A stretch of 64,000 nt of DNA. It comes from Streptomyces shenzhenensis. GTDB lineage: Bacteria > Actinomycetota > Actinomycetes > Streptomycetales > Streptomycetaceae. The first letter of the stretch is position 1; every line of letters starts with the position of its first letter. The stretch is from NCBI RefSeq assembly GCF_003688995.1, contig NZ_PENI01000025.1:87741-151740 (forward strand), read 5' to 3'. Under the pieces are notes generated by a model. The model saw only the letters and a program-made list of their open reading frames with translations, was not told the origin of the DNA and ran no database searches. The translations under genes and the position numbers were made by a program. Below are positions 27,424 through 36,415 of the stretch, piece by piece.

Positions 27424-30400
27424 ATGGTTGGCCGCATGGCGATGGGGAGCTGGCGGCGCGGGGACGTCGTCCTGGGCCTGTACGAGGTGCTCGATGTCAG
27501 CGACGGCGGCGGGATGGGACTCGTGTACCGCGTCCGGCACCGCGACTGGAACACGGATCTCGCCGTCAAGGTGCCGCGCCCCGAACTCGTGGCCGGCGCC
27601 GCGGGGCGCCACGGCTTCGAGACCGAGGCGGGCACATGGGTCTCGCTCGCCCTGCATCCGCATGTCGTCGGCTGCGCCTACGTCCGCCGGATCGAGGACG
27701 TGCCGTGTGTGTTCGCCGAGTGGATCGAGGGCGGGTCGCTCGCCGAACTCGTACGGGACGGGCGGCTGTACGCGGACACGGGCCCCGACCCCACCGGCGC
27801 CCTCGCCCGGGTCCTGGACCTGGCCGTGCAGATGGCCTGGGGCATCGACCACGCGCATCGCCAGGGCCTGATCCACCAGGACGTCAAGCCCGCCAATGTC
27901 ATGGTGGAGACGGGCGCCGCCTGGACCGCGAAGGTCACCGACTTCGGACTCGCGGGCGCCCGGGCCGCGGCCGGCGAGCGATCCGCCGTACCGGCGGAGA
28001 GCAACCTGCTGGCCAGCTACGGCGGGATGACACCGGCGTACTGCTCGCCGGAGCAGGCCGACGCGCGGGCCGGCGCGGGGATCTCGCTCACCCGGGCCAC
28101 GGACGTCTGGTCCTGGGCGCTGTCCGTGCTGGAGATGTTCGTCGGCTCCCCGCCGTGCCGGTACGGGCAGTCGGCACCGGAGGTGTTCGCCGCGTATCTG
28201 GAGTCCGGACCACCGGGGCCGCCGGGGGCACCCGTCCTGCCCCCGGCCCTCGCCGCCCTGCTGGGCCGGTGCTTCGCGTCCGATCCGGCGCGGCGCCCGC
28301 ACCGCCTGGACGAACTCGCCGCGGCCGTCATCGAGTTGTACGAGGAGGCCATCGGGGTGCCGTATCCGCGGGTGCCGCCGCAGGAGGCGCAACTGCTCGC
28401 CGCGGGCCTGTCCAACCAGGCCCTGTCGCTGCTCGACCTGGACCGGGCGGAGGAGGCCGAGGAACTGTGGCGCACGGCCAAGGACGTCGACCCGCACCAT
28501 CTGCCCACGGTCTACAACTGGGCCCTGCACCGCTGGCGGCAGGGCTCGCTCTCCGACGAGGACATCGTCTCCGACCTGCGCACCACACGGGCCCTGTACG
28601 GCGAGCCGGCGGAGGTGGACCGGCTGCTCGCTCTGGTGCAGGTCGAACGGGGCGACGCCGCCGCTGCCGAGGCACTGCTCGCGGACGCGCCGGACGTTCC
28701 CGAAGTGTCGGCCGCGCGTGCGGAGTTGGCGCGCCGGGAACCCGCGCGCCCGCCCGAACTGCTCGAGGGGCACCGCGGCGCGGTGACCTCAGCCGCACTG
28801 AGCGCGGACGCCTCGGTGGCCCTCACCGGCGGCGAGGACGGCCGTGTCCGGGTGTGGGACCCGGCCGCGCACCGCTGCCGGTGTGTGCTGCCGCCCGAGC
28901 GGACCGGCGCCCCGCCGCCGGGGGACGGCACCGCCGCGGAGGACGAGGAACTCGCCCCGGTCACCGCCGTGGCGCTCACGCCCGACGGGCGCACCGCACT
29001 GGTCGGGCGCCGTACCGGACCCGCCGAACTGTGGGACCTCACGACGGGCGGGCTGCTGCGCCTGCTCGGCGAGCGCCGCTCGGCCGTCACCGCGGTCGCG
29101 CTGAACGGCTCCGGCGGTGCCGTGGTCGCCCACGAGGGCGGGCCGATCGAGGTCTGGGACCTCGGCACCGGACAGCTGGTGCGCGCGCTCGACCACCCGC
29201 CCTCGACGTTCCGGAGACTGGACCCGGCCACCGGGCGGATCCTGCCGGAGATCCACCGCAGGCCGTCCGCCGTCTCCGCCGTCGCGCTCGCCGAGGACGG
29301 CCGGGTCGCGGTCTCGGCCTCGAAGGAAGACGGCAGCGTGGTGTCCTGGGACGTGGCCACCGGCCGGCCGCTGTACCGCCTCGTGAAGTCGGCGGACCTG
29401 CGCGGCACCGGGATCGACCTGGTCGCGCTCGCTCCGTACGGTACGCACGCCCTGTTGACGGGTCACCTCACGGACAAGGTGCGCATCTGGGAGACCCGGA
29501 CCGACCGGGTCAGGGACGTGGTGCCCAGGAGGTTCGGCAGCGACTCCCTGATGACCCTGAACCGCGAGGCCACACGCGCCGCCTCGGTGGCGTCCGGGCA
29601 TGCCGACCAGCCGCTGAGGATCTGGGAGACCCGCACCGGCCGCTGCGTCCGCACCATCGACACCCAGCTGCTGATCGAGCCCCACACCCAGCTGACCCTG
29701 CCGCTGCGCATCCACAGCGTGGCGCTCAGCGCCGACGGCCGGCTCGTCGTGCTCGGCGACGGGTTCGGCGGGGTCCAGTTCCACCGGCTGGCCCCGGCCG
29801 GGTTCCGCGCCCCGTGGAGCTACGCACGCCCGCGCACCGCCGGTGCGCTCGCGGAGGGTGCGGCACGGGTCAGGGGCCTGGTCGAGCGTGCCGAGGAGCT
29901 GGCAGGTCAGGGCAGGACGCGGGCCGCCGCCGAGCAGCTGCGGACGGCCCGCGCGGTCCCCGGCTTCGAACGGCATCCCGAACTACGCGCGCTCTGGGCG
30001 GACGTGGGCAGATCGGCGGGCCGGCGCACGGACCTGCTGAGCATCTGGCAGCGCTACGACCTCAGCGGCGGCCGCATCTTCACGCAGCAGGTGAACATCG
30101 GGGTGAGCACCGACGCGGAACTGGCCGTGACCGGCGGGGCCGACGGCCGCGTTCGGGTGTGGGAGCTGCAGACCGGGCAGCATCTGCACACGTTCCCGGA
30201 GCGGGTGGCCAACACCCACACTGTGCTGATCGCGGCGGACTGCCGACTCGCCGTCACGGCCGACTGGGGCGGCGAGGCACACCTGTGGGACTTCGAGGAG
30301 GGGACGAGGAGCGCCCGACTGCACGGGGACCAGGGGCAGGTGAGATCGGTCGCCATCGACCGCAACGGCGACCACGCCCTGGTCGGGGACGAGGGCGGGG

Positions 30401-31107
30401 CGGTGTGCCTGTGGCGACTGCGCGCCGGGGCCCGGGACCGGACGACCGTGGTGGCGCACCTGGGCCGCACCATGCTGGGGCACGACGGTCCGGTCGGGGT
30501 GGTCCGGCTGAGCCCTGACGGGCGGTTCGCGGCCTCGGCCGGACGGGAGGACCGCACCGGACGGCTGTGGGCGACGGGCACCGGCGTACCGCTGCTCACG
30601 TTCCCGCTGGGCGTCGGCGATCCCGGGATGTGGTTCGCCCCGGACGGCAGGCGGTTGTTCGTCAACTCCACCGCCGGGCTGACGGTCTGGGACGTACGGA
30701 CGCGGCGGCCGGTGTACGAGCGGCAGGCGCACCCGGGGGCGCTGGTGCTGAGCGCGGACGGGCGCATGGCCGTCACGCCCGGCCTGATGACGGTGGAGGT
30801 GTGGGAGACGGCGACGGGCCGGACGGTGTGCGAACTGCCCGAGTTCTCCTCGACGTTCGACATCAGCCCGGACGGGCACTATGTGGTCACGGCCGACCAT
30901 GACCGGAGACTGCGGATGTGGGACGTCCGGACGGGCCGGTGTCTGCACACCCTCGAAGGCCATCCCGAGTCCGTCACTCTGGTCGCCTTCACCGTGGACG
31001 GCCGCAATGTCGTGTCCGCCGATCTCCGGCCGGGCATCCGGCTGTGGGAACTCGACTACGACTACGACTTCGCGGCGGACGGCCGTGCGGAGGCCGGTGA
31101 CTGGTGA
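27424..31107 (+). CDS. Serine/threonine protein kinase with WD40 beta-propeller repeats
   Basis: This is a protein of about 1227 residues. The kinase domain is residues 15-310: glycine loop DGGGMGLVY, AVK with Lys49, catalytic loop IHQDVKPANVM (Gln replaces the Arg of HRD, Asp153 kept), DFG at 173-175 and CSPEQA. A TPR-like helical linker (about 320-440) and then about fifteen WD40-type blades (for example GHRGAVTSAALSADASVALT, GEDGRVRVWDP, GHPESVTLVAFTVDG) form one or two propellers. No transmembrane helix, so cytoplasmic, unlike PknB. The start at ATG 27424 has AGGA five bases upstream. Its stop overlaps the FHA-kinase start (GTGA). Such kinases probably sense or scaffold through the propeller; targets unknown. 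Confidence 0.9.
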   Translation: MVGRMAMGSWRRGDVVLGLYEVLDVSDGGGMGLVYRVRHRDWNTDLAVKVPRPELVAGAAGRHGFETEAGTWVSLALHPHVVGCAYVRRIEDVPCVFAEWIEGGSLAELVRDGRLYADTGPDPTGALARVLDLAVQMAWGIDHAHRQGLIHQDVKPANVMVETGAAWTAKVTDFGLAGARAAAGERSAVPAESNLLASYGGMTPAYCSPEQADARAGAGISLTRATDVWSWALSVLEMFVGSPPCRYGQSAPEVFAAYLESGPPGPPGAPVLPPALAALLGRCFASDPARRPHRLDELAAAVIELYEEAIGVPYPRVPPQEAQLLAAGLSNQALSLLDLDRAEEAEELWRTAKDVDPHHLPTVYNWALHRWRQGSLSDEDIVSDLRTTRALYGEPAEVDRLLALVQVERGDAAAAEALLADAPDVPEVSAARAELARREPARPPELLEGHRGAVTSAALSADASVALTGGEDGRVRVWDPAAHRCRCVLPPERTGAPPPGDGTAAEDEELAPVTAVALTPDGRTALVGRRTGPAELWDLTTGGLLRLLGERRSAVTAVALNGSGGAVVAHEGGPIEVWDLGTGQLVRALDHPPSTFRRLDPATGRILPEIHRRPSAVSAVALAEDGRVAVSASKEDGSVVSWDVATGRPLYRLVKSADLRGTGIDLVALAPYGTHALLTGHLTDKVRIWETRTDRVRDVVPRRFGSDSLMTLNREATRAASVASGHADQPLRIWETRTGRCVRTIDTQLLIEPHTQLTLPLRIHSVALSADGRLVVLGDGFGGVQFHRLAPAGFRAPWSYARPRTAGALAEGAARVRGLVERAEELAGQGRTRAAAEQLRTARAVPGFERHPELRALWADVGRSAGRRTDLLSIWQRYDLSGGRIFTQQVNIGVSTDAELAVTGGADGRVRVWELQTGQHLHTFPERVANTHTVLIAADCRLAVTADWGGEAHLWDFEEGTRSARLHGDQGQVRSVAIDRNGDHALVGDEGGAVCLWRLRAGARDRTTVVAHLGRTMLGHDGPVGVVRLSPDGRFAASAGREDRTGRLWATGTGVPLLTFPLGVGDPGMWFAPDGRRLFVNSTAGLTVWDVRTRRPVYERQAHPGALVLSADGRMAVTPGLMTVEVWETATGRTVCELPEFSSTFDISPDGHYVVTADHDRRLRMWDVRTGRCLHTLEGHPESVTLVAFTVDGRNVVSADLRPGIRLWELDYDYDFAADGRAEAGDW

Positions 31108-32357
31108 CCGCACAGGTGACCGTCGCCATGCACACCGGCACCAGGGTCGTGCTGTACGCCTTCAGCGAGCCGGTGAGCTGCGAGGTGGGCCGGTCGGGCG
31201 AGTGCCGGATCCGCATTCCCGAGCGGCACCGCGGTGTGTCCCGGCGGCACTGCCGACTGGACGTCGACCCGCCGCGGCTCCGGGTACGTGACCTGGGCAG
31301 CAGCTACGGCACACAGGTGAACGGCGAACGTCTGGGCCCCCTCGTCGACCGGCCGCTGACCGACGGGGACGAGATCCGTGTCGGGGACGTACGGCTGTTG
31401 ATCACGGTCAGCGAGTCGAGCGAGCCACCGCAGACCGCCACGGCGGCGGACCACGCGGAACCGGCTCGTCCCCCGGTGCCGCAGGTGCCCGGCTATGCCC
31501 TCATCCGTGAGCTGGGCCGCGGCTCCCAGGGCGTCGTACAGCTGGCCCGGGACCTGGCGTCGGGTGAACTCGTCGCGCTCAAACAGGTGTTGGCGTCGGG
31601 ACCGGTGGACGACAACGCGCGGTTCGCGTTCCGCCGCGAACTCGCCGGGATCCGCGCCCTGCGCCATCCGCACATCGTCGCGTTCCGGGGCGGTGGCGAC
31701 GAGGACAACGCGTTCTACTTCGCGACCGAGTACTGCCCGGGTGGCAGCCTCGAACAGCTGGCGGAGCGGTACGGCGGCACGGTGCCGGTGGACGAGGCGC
31801 TCACCGTCGTACGGCAGGTGCTCTCGGGCCTCGCCTACGCCCATCAGGCCGAACTGCCCTCGCTCCGCCGGCCGGACGGCACCGCCACCCCGGCGCGCGG
31901 TCTGGTGCACCGCGACGTCAAGCCGGCCAACATCCTGCTGGCGGGAGCGTCCGCCGGCGGCCACCCCGTGGTCAAGCTCGCGGACTTCGGGCTGGCCAAG
32001 GCGTTCGAGCGCGCGGGGCTTTCCGGGCACACCCGCACCGGCGCGCTGGGCGGGACGATCCCGTTCACGGCACGTGCCCAACTGGTCGACTACAAGTACG
32101 CCGGCCCCGAGGTCGACGTATGGGCCACGGCGGCCTGCCTGTACTGGATGCTCACCGGTGCCACACCACGCGACTTCCCGCCCGGCCGCGACCCGGTCGC
32201 CGTCGCCCTGCGCGAGCCGGTCGTACCGATCAGGGAGCGCGTCGGGTCGGTGCCGCCGCGCCTGGCGCACGTGATCGACGAGACACTGACCGACACCCCA
32301 CGCATCACCGTGCGGACGGCGCCCGAACTGACCCGGCTGCTGAAGGACGCCGCATGA
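31104..32357 (+). CDS. FHA-domain serine/threonine protein kinase
   Basis: This 417-residue protein has an N-terminal FHA phosphothreonine-binding domain (about 15-105: VGRSGECRIRIPERHRGVSR, LRVRDLGSSYGTQVNG, GDEIRVGDVRLLI). After a short linker comes a complete Ser/Thr kinase domain (about 128-410) with GRGSQGVVQLA, ALKQV, the canonical VHRDVKPANIL, DFGLA and a GT-rich activation segment. There is no membrane helix. GTG 31104 overlaps the WD40-kinase stop by four bases, so the two kinases are co-translated. The FHA domain could read phosphothreonines placed by the upstream kinase, giving a two-kinase relay. The stop is 21 bp from a convergent epimerase gene. Confidence 0.92.
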   Translation: MTAQVTVAMHTGTRVVLYAFSEPVSCEVGRSGECRIRIPERHRGVSRRHCRLDVDPPRLRVRDLGSSYGTQVNGERLGPLVDRPLTDGDEIRVGDVRLLITVSESSEPPQTATAADHAEPARPPVPQVPGYALIRELGRGSQGVVQLARDLASGELVALKQVLASGPVDDNARFAFRRELAGIRALRHPHIVAFRGGGDEDNAFYFATEYCPGGSLEQLAERYGGTVPVDEALTVVRQVLSGLAYAHQAELPSLRRPDGTATPARGLVHRDVKPANILLAGASAGGHPVVKLADFGLAKAFERAGLSGHTRTGALGGTIPFTARAQLVDYKYAGPEVDVWATAACLYWMLTGATPRDFPPGRDPVAVALREPVVPIRERVGSVPPRLAHVIDETLTDTPRITVRTAPELTRLLKDAA

Positions 32358-32378
32358 CGGCCCCCCGACGACACACCG

Positions 32379-33386
32379 TCACGTGATCGCACCGGCTGTC
32401 CCGTGCCCGCCTGTCCCGTGCCCGCGGAGCCGGCGGGCGGCGGTTCGTCGGTCACGGGTGCGCCGTACCAGGTCGTCGGCGGCCACCCGCCAGTGCGGGT
32501 GGTCGAAGGCGAAGCCCGCGCGCAGCAGCCGGCCCGGGACGACACGGCGGCTCTTGAGCAGCAGTTCGGTGTCCGTGCGCAGGGCGAAGGCACCGAGTTC
32601 GGCCATCCAGCGGGTGGCCGGCAGCCCCACCGGTACACCCCACGCGGACCTCAGGTCGCGCATGAGCTGCCGCTGCGGCAGGGGGTGGGGCGCCGCGAGG
32701 TTCACCGGCCCCGTGATCTCGTCGTGGTCGACCAGCCACTCCACCGCGCGGACGAGATCGTGGTCGTGGATCCAGGACACGTACTGCGCGCCACCCGCGA
32801 CCGGGCCGCCGAGCCCCAGCCGAGCCAGGCCCAGCAGGACGTCGAAGACACCGCCCCGGTCCGGGCTCATCACCATGGCCGAACGGAGGGCGACCTTGCG
32901 GGTGTGCGGGGTGTCGGCCCGTTCCAGTTCGCGCTCCCACGACCTGGCGATGTCGACGCTGTAGGCCCAGTAGCCCGGCACGCCGGGTTCCGTCCCGCCG
33001 ATGACCCCGCTGTCCTCGTCGTTGGGCGCGTCGAAGCGGTGGGCGTAGACGGTGGCGGTGCTCATCTGCAGCCATACCCGGGGCGGTCGGCCGGAAGCGG
33101 CGATGGCCTGCCCCACCACCCTGGCGGAGTCCACCCGGGAGGCCATCATGTCCCGCAGATGGTCGGAGGTGTAGCGGCAACTGACACTGCGGCCGGCCAG
33201 ATTGATCACGACGTCGCTGCCGTCGATCTGATCGGTCCAGGGCCCCAAGGTCCGTCCGTCCCAGGGCGCTTCGCCGGGACGTGCGGGTCGTCTGGTCAGC
33301 ACCACCACCTCGTGGCCCGCCGCGGTCAGCGCCCGGTTCAGGATGGTGCCCACCTGCCCGGTGCCCCCGGGAATCACATACTTCAC
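32379..33386 (-). CDS. Epimerase-like SDR of the TIGR01777/YfcH group
   Basis: This 335-residue atypical SDR starts with YVIPGGTGQVGTILNRAL, the dinucleotide motif. VVINLAGRSVSCRYT is the signature of the YfcH/TIGR01777 subfamily, followed by STATVYAHRFD and WSYSVD-like AYSVDIARSWERE, and a C-terminal DUF1731-like domain (GFAFDHPHW at the end). Function of this subgroup is unknown although it is widely conserved. GTG 33386 has GGGGGA upstream. A perfect 14-bp palindrome lies 40 bp upstream of the start and is probably a repressor site; no regulator gene is adjacent. Confidence 0.88.
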   Translation of the reverse strand: MKYVIPGGTGQVGTILNRALTAAGHEVVVLTRRPARPGEAPWDGRTLGPWTDQIDGSDVVINLAGRSVSCRYTSDHLRDMMASRVDSARVVGQAIAASGRPPRVWLQMSTATVYAHRFDAPNDEDSGVIGGTEPGVPGYWAYSVDIARSWERELERADTPHTRKVALRSAMVMSPDRGGVFDVLLGLARLGLGGPVAGGAQYVSWIHDHDLVRAVEWLVDHDEITGPVNLAAPHPLPQRQLMRDLRSAWGVPVGLPATRWMAELGAFALRTDTELLLKSRRVVPGRLLRAGFAFDHPHWRVAADDLVRRTRDRRTAARRLRGHGTGGHGTAGAIT

Positions 33387-33426
33387 AGGGTCCCCCTTCG
33401 TATGGGGACCACTCTACGCCGAAAAG

Positions 33427-33440
33427 TTGAACATGTTCAA
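33427..33440. promoter_or_regulatory. Perfect palindrome TTGAACATGTTCAA, putative operator
   Basis: A perfect 14-bp inverted repeat, A/T-rich against a 72-percent-GC background, lies 40-54 bases upstream of the epimerase start, where a promoter is expected. It resembles TetR- or MarR-type operators. No such regulator gene lies next to it, so a distant regulator would act here. Confidence 0.6.
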
Positions 33441-33444
33441 AAAG

Positions 33445-34188
33445 TCAGCCGTCGCCGTCCCGGAGGCGGACGCCGCCGACGGTCATGGTGAATCCGGTCC
33501 GGCCCAGCCGTTCGAACCCCTTCCCGAACGTGCCCGCGCGCAGGGCCTTGTCGTGGGCCGCCCGCTGCCCGGCCGAGCAGCCGCTCCGGTCGATGTCGAG
33601 CGTGGGAACGACGGGCGGCACCGCGTCCCGGAGATGCTCGGGAAATCGGGCCACGTTGGCCTCGTACGCGGGGTCGTCCGGATAGCTCAGGGACACCGTG
33701 AGGGGCGGTTCGCCGCCGAGCCGCGCACCGGCGGCACGGAGCGACGCGGCCAGCGCTTTGAGCGCCAGCGGGATCCCGCCGGCCGTCTGCAGGTCCCCGG
33801 CGTCGTACACGTACACCGGGGGCGCGGCCTCCGGGACGATGTAGCGCACCACGACCCGGCTGTGGTCGAACCGCACCAGCAGCGAGGGCCACGGCCCGCC
33901 GCCCTCGACCGTGAACCGGGGGCGTTCCTGGTTCGAGTACATGCGCAGCACGACCCAGTCGATGGTCTCCATCGCCTCGGGCGGGAGGTTGTCCGGGCTG
34001 TACGGTCCCCGGCTGCGCCGCCGCAACGCGGTCTCGTCCATCAGGGCGAGGATCCGGGCGGAGCCGGAGTCGGCCTCCAGCGCCAGCGGGTCGATCGCCA
34101 ACTCCCGCAGGACATGGCGGGCCGCGTCGATCAGCGGCGACACCGCCGGTCCGGTACCGTCCGCCGGGCCTGCGGCATGCCACTTCAT
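33445..34188 (-). CDS. Conserved-looking protein of unknown function
   Basis: This 247-residue protein is not recognised. It has a mixed alpha/beta composition without signal peptide or membrane helix; notable segments are PEAMETIDWVVLRMYSN, LLVRFDHSRVVVRYIVPE and PTLDIDRSGCSAGQRAAHDK. ATG 34188 overlaps the stop of the upstream gene (ATGA), so it is translationally coupled to the equally unknown gene 34185-34820; the two are likely partners. Third-position GC is that of a normal gene. The stop lies close to the epimerase promoter region. Confidence 0.75.
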   Translation of the reverse strand: MKWHAAGPADGTGPAVSPLIDAARHVLRELAIDPLALEADSGSARILALMDETALRRRSRGPYSPDNLPPEAMETIDWVVLRMYSNQERPRFTVEGGGPWPSLLVRFDHSRVVVRYIVPEAAPPVYVYDAGDLQTAGGIPLALKALAASLRAAGARLGGEPPLTVSLSYPDDPAYEANVARFPEHLRDAVPPVVPTLDIDRSGCSAGQRAAHDKALRAGTFGKGFERLGRTGFTMTVGGVRLRDGDG

Positions 34189-34820
34189 TCGGCCAGGGCG
34201 ACGTAGAGCGGGCTGCCCAGCAGCACCGACATCTCCCGCTCCGGATACAACTCGGGGTAGGGGCACGGTCCGTGGAGCATCCGCTTCGCCACGAACTCCA
34301 CCAGTTGCGCCGGGCCGCGCAGTTGCGAGTTGGCCCGCACGACCGTGCCCAGCGCGTCAGGACCGGCGGCGTCCTCGGCGGTCAGGGCGGCCAACTGGTG
34401 CAGCAGGGTGGGCAGGAGCGAACCGCTCAGCCGGGGCCCGGCCGTCGCCTCGGCCGGGGGCGTGCTCAGGACGTGCCCCGTCGAGCCCCCGAGCCCGACG
34501 ATCGTCCGGTCGGTGTGCCCACCGAAGTACACGGTGTCCTCGTCGGCGACGGGCCCCCACTGCATCGGCAGCACCCCGTGCACATACTGACCGGGTTCGT
34601 CCACGTCGCCCAGGTCGCCGTGGTCGGCGAGATGGTGCAGCACCCGCTCCAGGCGCGCGAAGCGGTCCGGGCTCGTGCTCTCGACGCTGTGCCGGGCGCC
34701 GACCATCTTCAGGCCCAGGCTCACCTCCGTGACATGCTTGCGCGCCCACTTCGGGTCGATCTGGGACAGCAGCATGTCGACCTTGGTGTCGCTCACGTAC
34801 AGGTAATAGCGGAAGGCCAC
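34185..34820 (-). CDS. Unknown protein, possibly DUF7019-like
   Basis: This 211-residue soluble protein begins AFRYYLYVSDTKVDMLLSQI, a start that recurs in an uncharacterised actinobacterial family (I believe DUF7019, not certain). The central part has EVSLGLKMVGARHS, GVLPMQWGPVADEDTVYFGG and the Gly/Leu-rich LPTLLHQLAALTA. There is no catalytic motif I can name. GTG 34820 is preferred because a G/A-rich ribosome binding site precedes it and the family N-terminus starts there; a longer in-frame GC-rich extension to 34898 looks non-coding. It is coupled to the downstream gene by a 4-bp overlap. Confidence 0.75.
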   Translation of the reverse strand: MAFRYYLYVSDTKVDMLLSQIDPKWARKHVTEVSLGLKMVGARHSVESTSPDRFARLERVLHHLADHGDLGDVDEPGQYVHGVLPMQWGPVADEDTVYFGGHTDRTIVGLGGSTGHVLSTPPAEATAGPRLSGSLLPTLLHQLAALTAEDAAGPDALGTVVRANSQLRGPAQLVEFVAKRMLHGPCPYPELYPEREMSVLLGSPLYVALAE

Positions 34821-34894
34821 GTCCGCCCCTCTCCCCGTGCCGGCGCTCCCGATGCTACCGCCGGGCCGTCTTCCGAACCGGCGGACCGCGGGGT

Positions 34895-36283
34895 TCACGC
34901 GGCCCGGCGGCGTCGCACCGCCCGCCGTGTCACCGTGGGCACGAGCCCCGCGCCGACGCTGACCACGACCGCGGACGCGGCCAGCAGGGTCGACCGCCAG
35001 GGCCAGGCCGCGCCGGTGAGGGCGAGATGCGACGACGGGTACTCGGAGAACTTCGCCGTGACCAGTGCCGTACGGCGGTCGCCGTGCTCGGCGAGGTCAC
35101 GCAGGACGGGGTCGAACCCGAACTCCCCGGCGCGCCTGCCCCCGTCGGGCAGTTCCACGGCCAGCCGGTTGCGCCGCGCCCAGGCGCGCAGCGGTTCGCC
35201 GACCGCCGCGGAGTCCGCCACGCCGGGGACGACGAAGCGCTCGACTCCGCGGGAGTCGCCGTCCGCCGCCTCGGTGACCAGGACGAGACCGTGGCGGGTG
35301 GTGACGGCGGCGTGGGCGCCGAGCACCACCGTCCGTGCCGCGAAGGACACACCGCCGTAGCCCTCGAAGGCCGCGGCGGCGTCGATCTCGTCGACCCCGT
35401 CGACCAGACCGATGCCCACCGTCGGCCGCAGCCAGGGGAACGCCGCGTTCAGCGCGTACGGCAGGTCGCCGACGGCGAGGTGGTGGACGGGGATCGCGGT
35501 CGGCCCGTCCGGTGTCCAGCCCGGATACGACAGCCCCTTCCCGATCCGTGCGGCCTCGTCCTTGCCCGCCAGTTCCTCCACCGTCCGCAGCGCACCGACG
35601 GTGCCCGAGGTGACGCCCGCGGTGGTGGTGACCCGGCCGTCCTCGACGTACCGCCGGCCTCGCTGCCAGTGCACCCGGGGGTAATCGCGCTTCAGGGAGC
35701 CGATGTTGGACCAGAACGATGTCGCGTCACGGCCGTCCAGCAGACCGGAGGCCGCCAGCAGTTCCGAGCCGGCGCAGACCCCCAGAACGCGCGCGCCCTT
35801 GCGGTGGCGTTCGACGATCCACTGACGGAGCCGGGACTCCTTGGCGTCGGCCGGGTCGGTCACGGCGGGCACGATCACCACATCGGGCTCGGGCAGCGCA
35901 CCGTCGGCCACCTCCGCCAGGGTGTGGTCGGGAAGCAGGTGCGCCCCGCCGGACAGCGGGGAGACCCGCCGTTCGGCCGCCACCGTGTACACGAAGAACC
36001 GCTCGGACTCGGCGAACACCTGGTACGGCGCGAGGACGTCGGTGGCCACCGAGCCCTGATTGCTGACCGCCACCGCCACCGTGATCCGGTCCTCGGGCAC
36101 CGCCCGCGCGGCCGGCCGGACCTGACCGCCGGAACCGGCGGGGGCGGGTGCGAAGCTGTCGGCCATGGACGCGGTCACCCCGGCGAAGGCGATCCCCGCG
36201 AAGGTCACCACGGACAGCGCCGTGCCCAGGAGGACCCAGCCGCCACGGCGGATCACCCGGCTTCGCTTGCTCGATCCGGACAA
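34895..36283 (-). CDS. Membrane-anchored DJ-1/PfpI-family protein
   Basis: This 462-residue protein has an N-terminal transmembrane or signal segment (VLLGTALSVVTFAGIAFAGV) and a GATase1-like PfpI domain (about 65-260: VLAPYQVFAESE, elbow VLGVCAGSELLAASGLLDG, DATSFWS). A second, less recognisable domain ends in a C-terminal hydrophobic helix (STLLAASAVVVSVGAGLVPT) with an Arg-rich tail. The catalytic domain is thus probably outside or at the membrane, unusual for PfpI proteins. The start is TTG 36283, with GGAGG seven bases upstream. It lies 132 bp downstream of a GlxA-type regulator with a related domain, which probably controls it. Confidence 0.8.
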   Translation of the reverse strand: MSGSSKRSRVIRRGGWVLLGTALSVVTFAGIAFAGVTASMADSFAPAPAGSGGQVRPAARAVPEDRITVAVAVSNQGSVATDVLAPYQVFAESERFFVYTVAAERRVSPLSGGAHLLPDHTLAEVADGALPEPDVVIVPAVTDPADAKESRLRQWIVERHRKGARVLGVCAGSELLAASGLLDGRDATSFWSNIGSLKRDYPRVHWQRGRRYVEDGRVTTTAGVTSGTVGALRTVEELAGKDEAARIGKGLSYPGWTPDGPTAIPVHHLAVGDLPYALNAAFPWLRPTVGIGLVDGVDEIDAAAAFEGYGGVSFAARTVVLGAHAAVTTRHGLVLVTEAADGDSRGVERFVVPGVADSAAVGEPLRAWARRNRLAVELPDGGRRAGEFGFDPVLRDLAEHGDRRTALVTAKFSEYPSSHLALTGAAWPWRSTLLAASAVVVSVGAGLVPTVTRRAVRRRRAA

Positions 36284-36415
36284 GACATACCTCCATCATT
36301 CGGGCGTGCGAGGGTAGGGGGCGCATCCCGCGGACTCGTGCGGGATGCCGGAAGAGGGGGAAGAGAGGGACGGGGAAGGCGCGCGGAACGGCCCTCCCCG
36401 AAGAAGGGGCGGGTC

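Noticed and set aside
27369..30518. Second plus-strand frame over the WD40 kinase
   Set aside because: It is Arg/Gly/Ala-rich, whereas the frame from 27424 carries kinase motifs and WD40 repeats.
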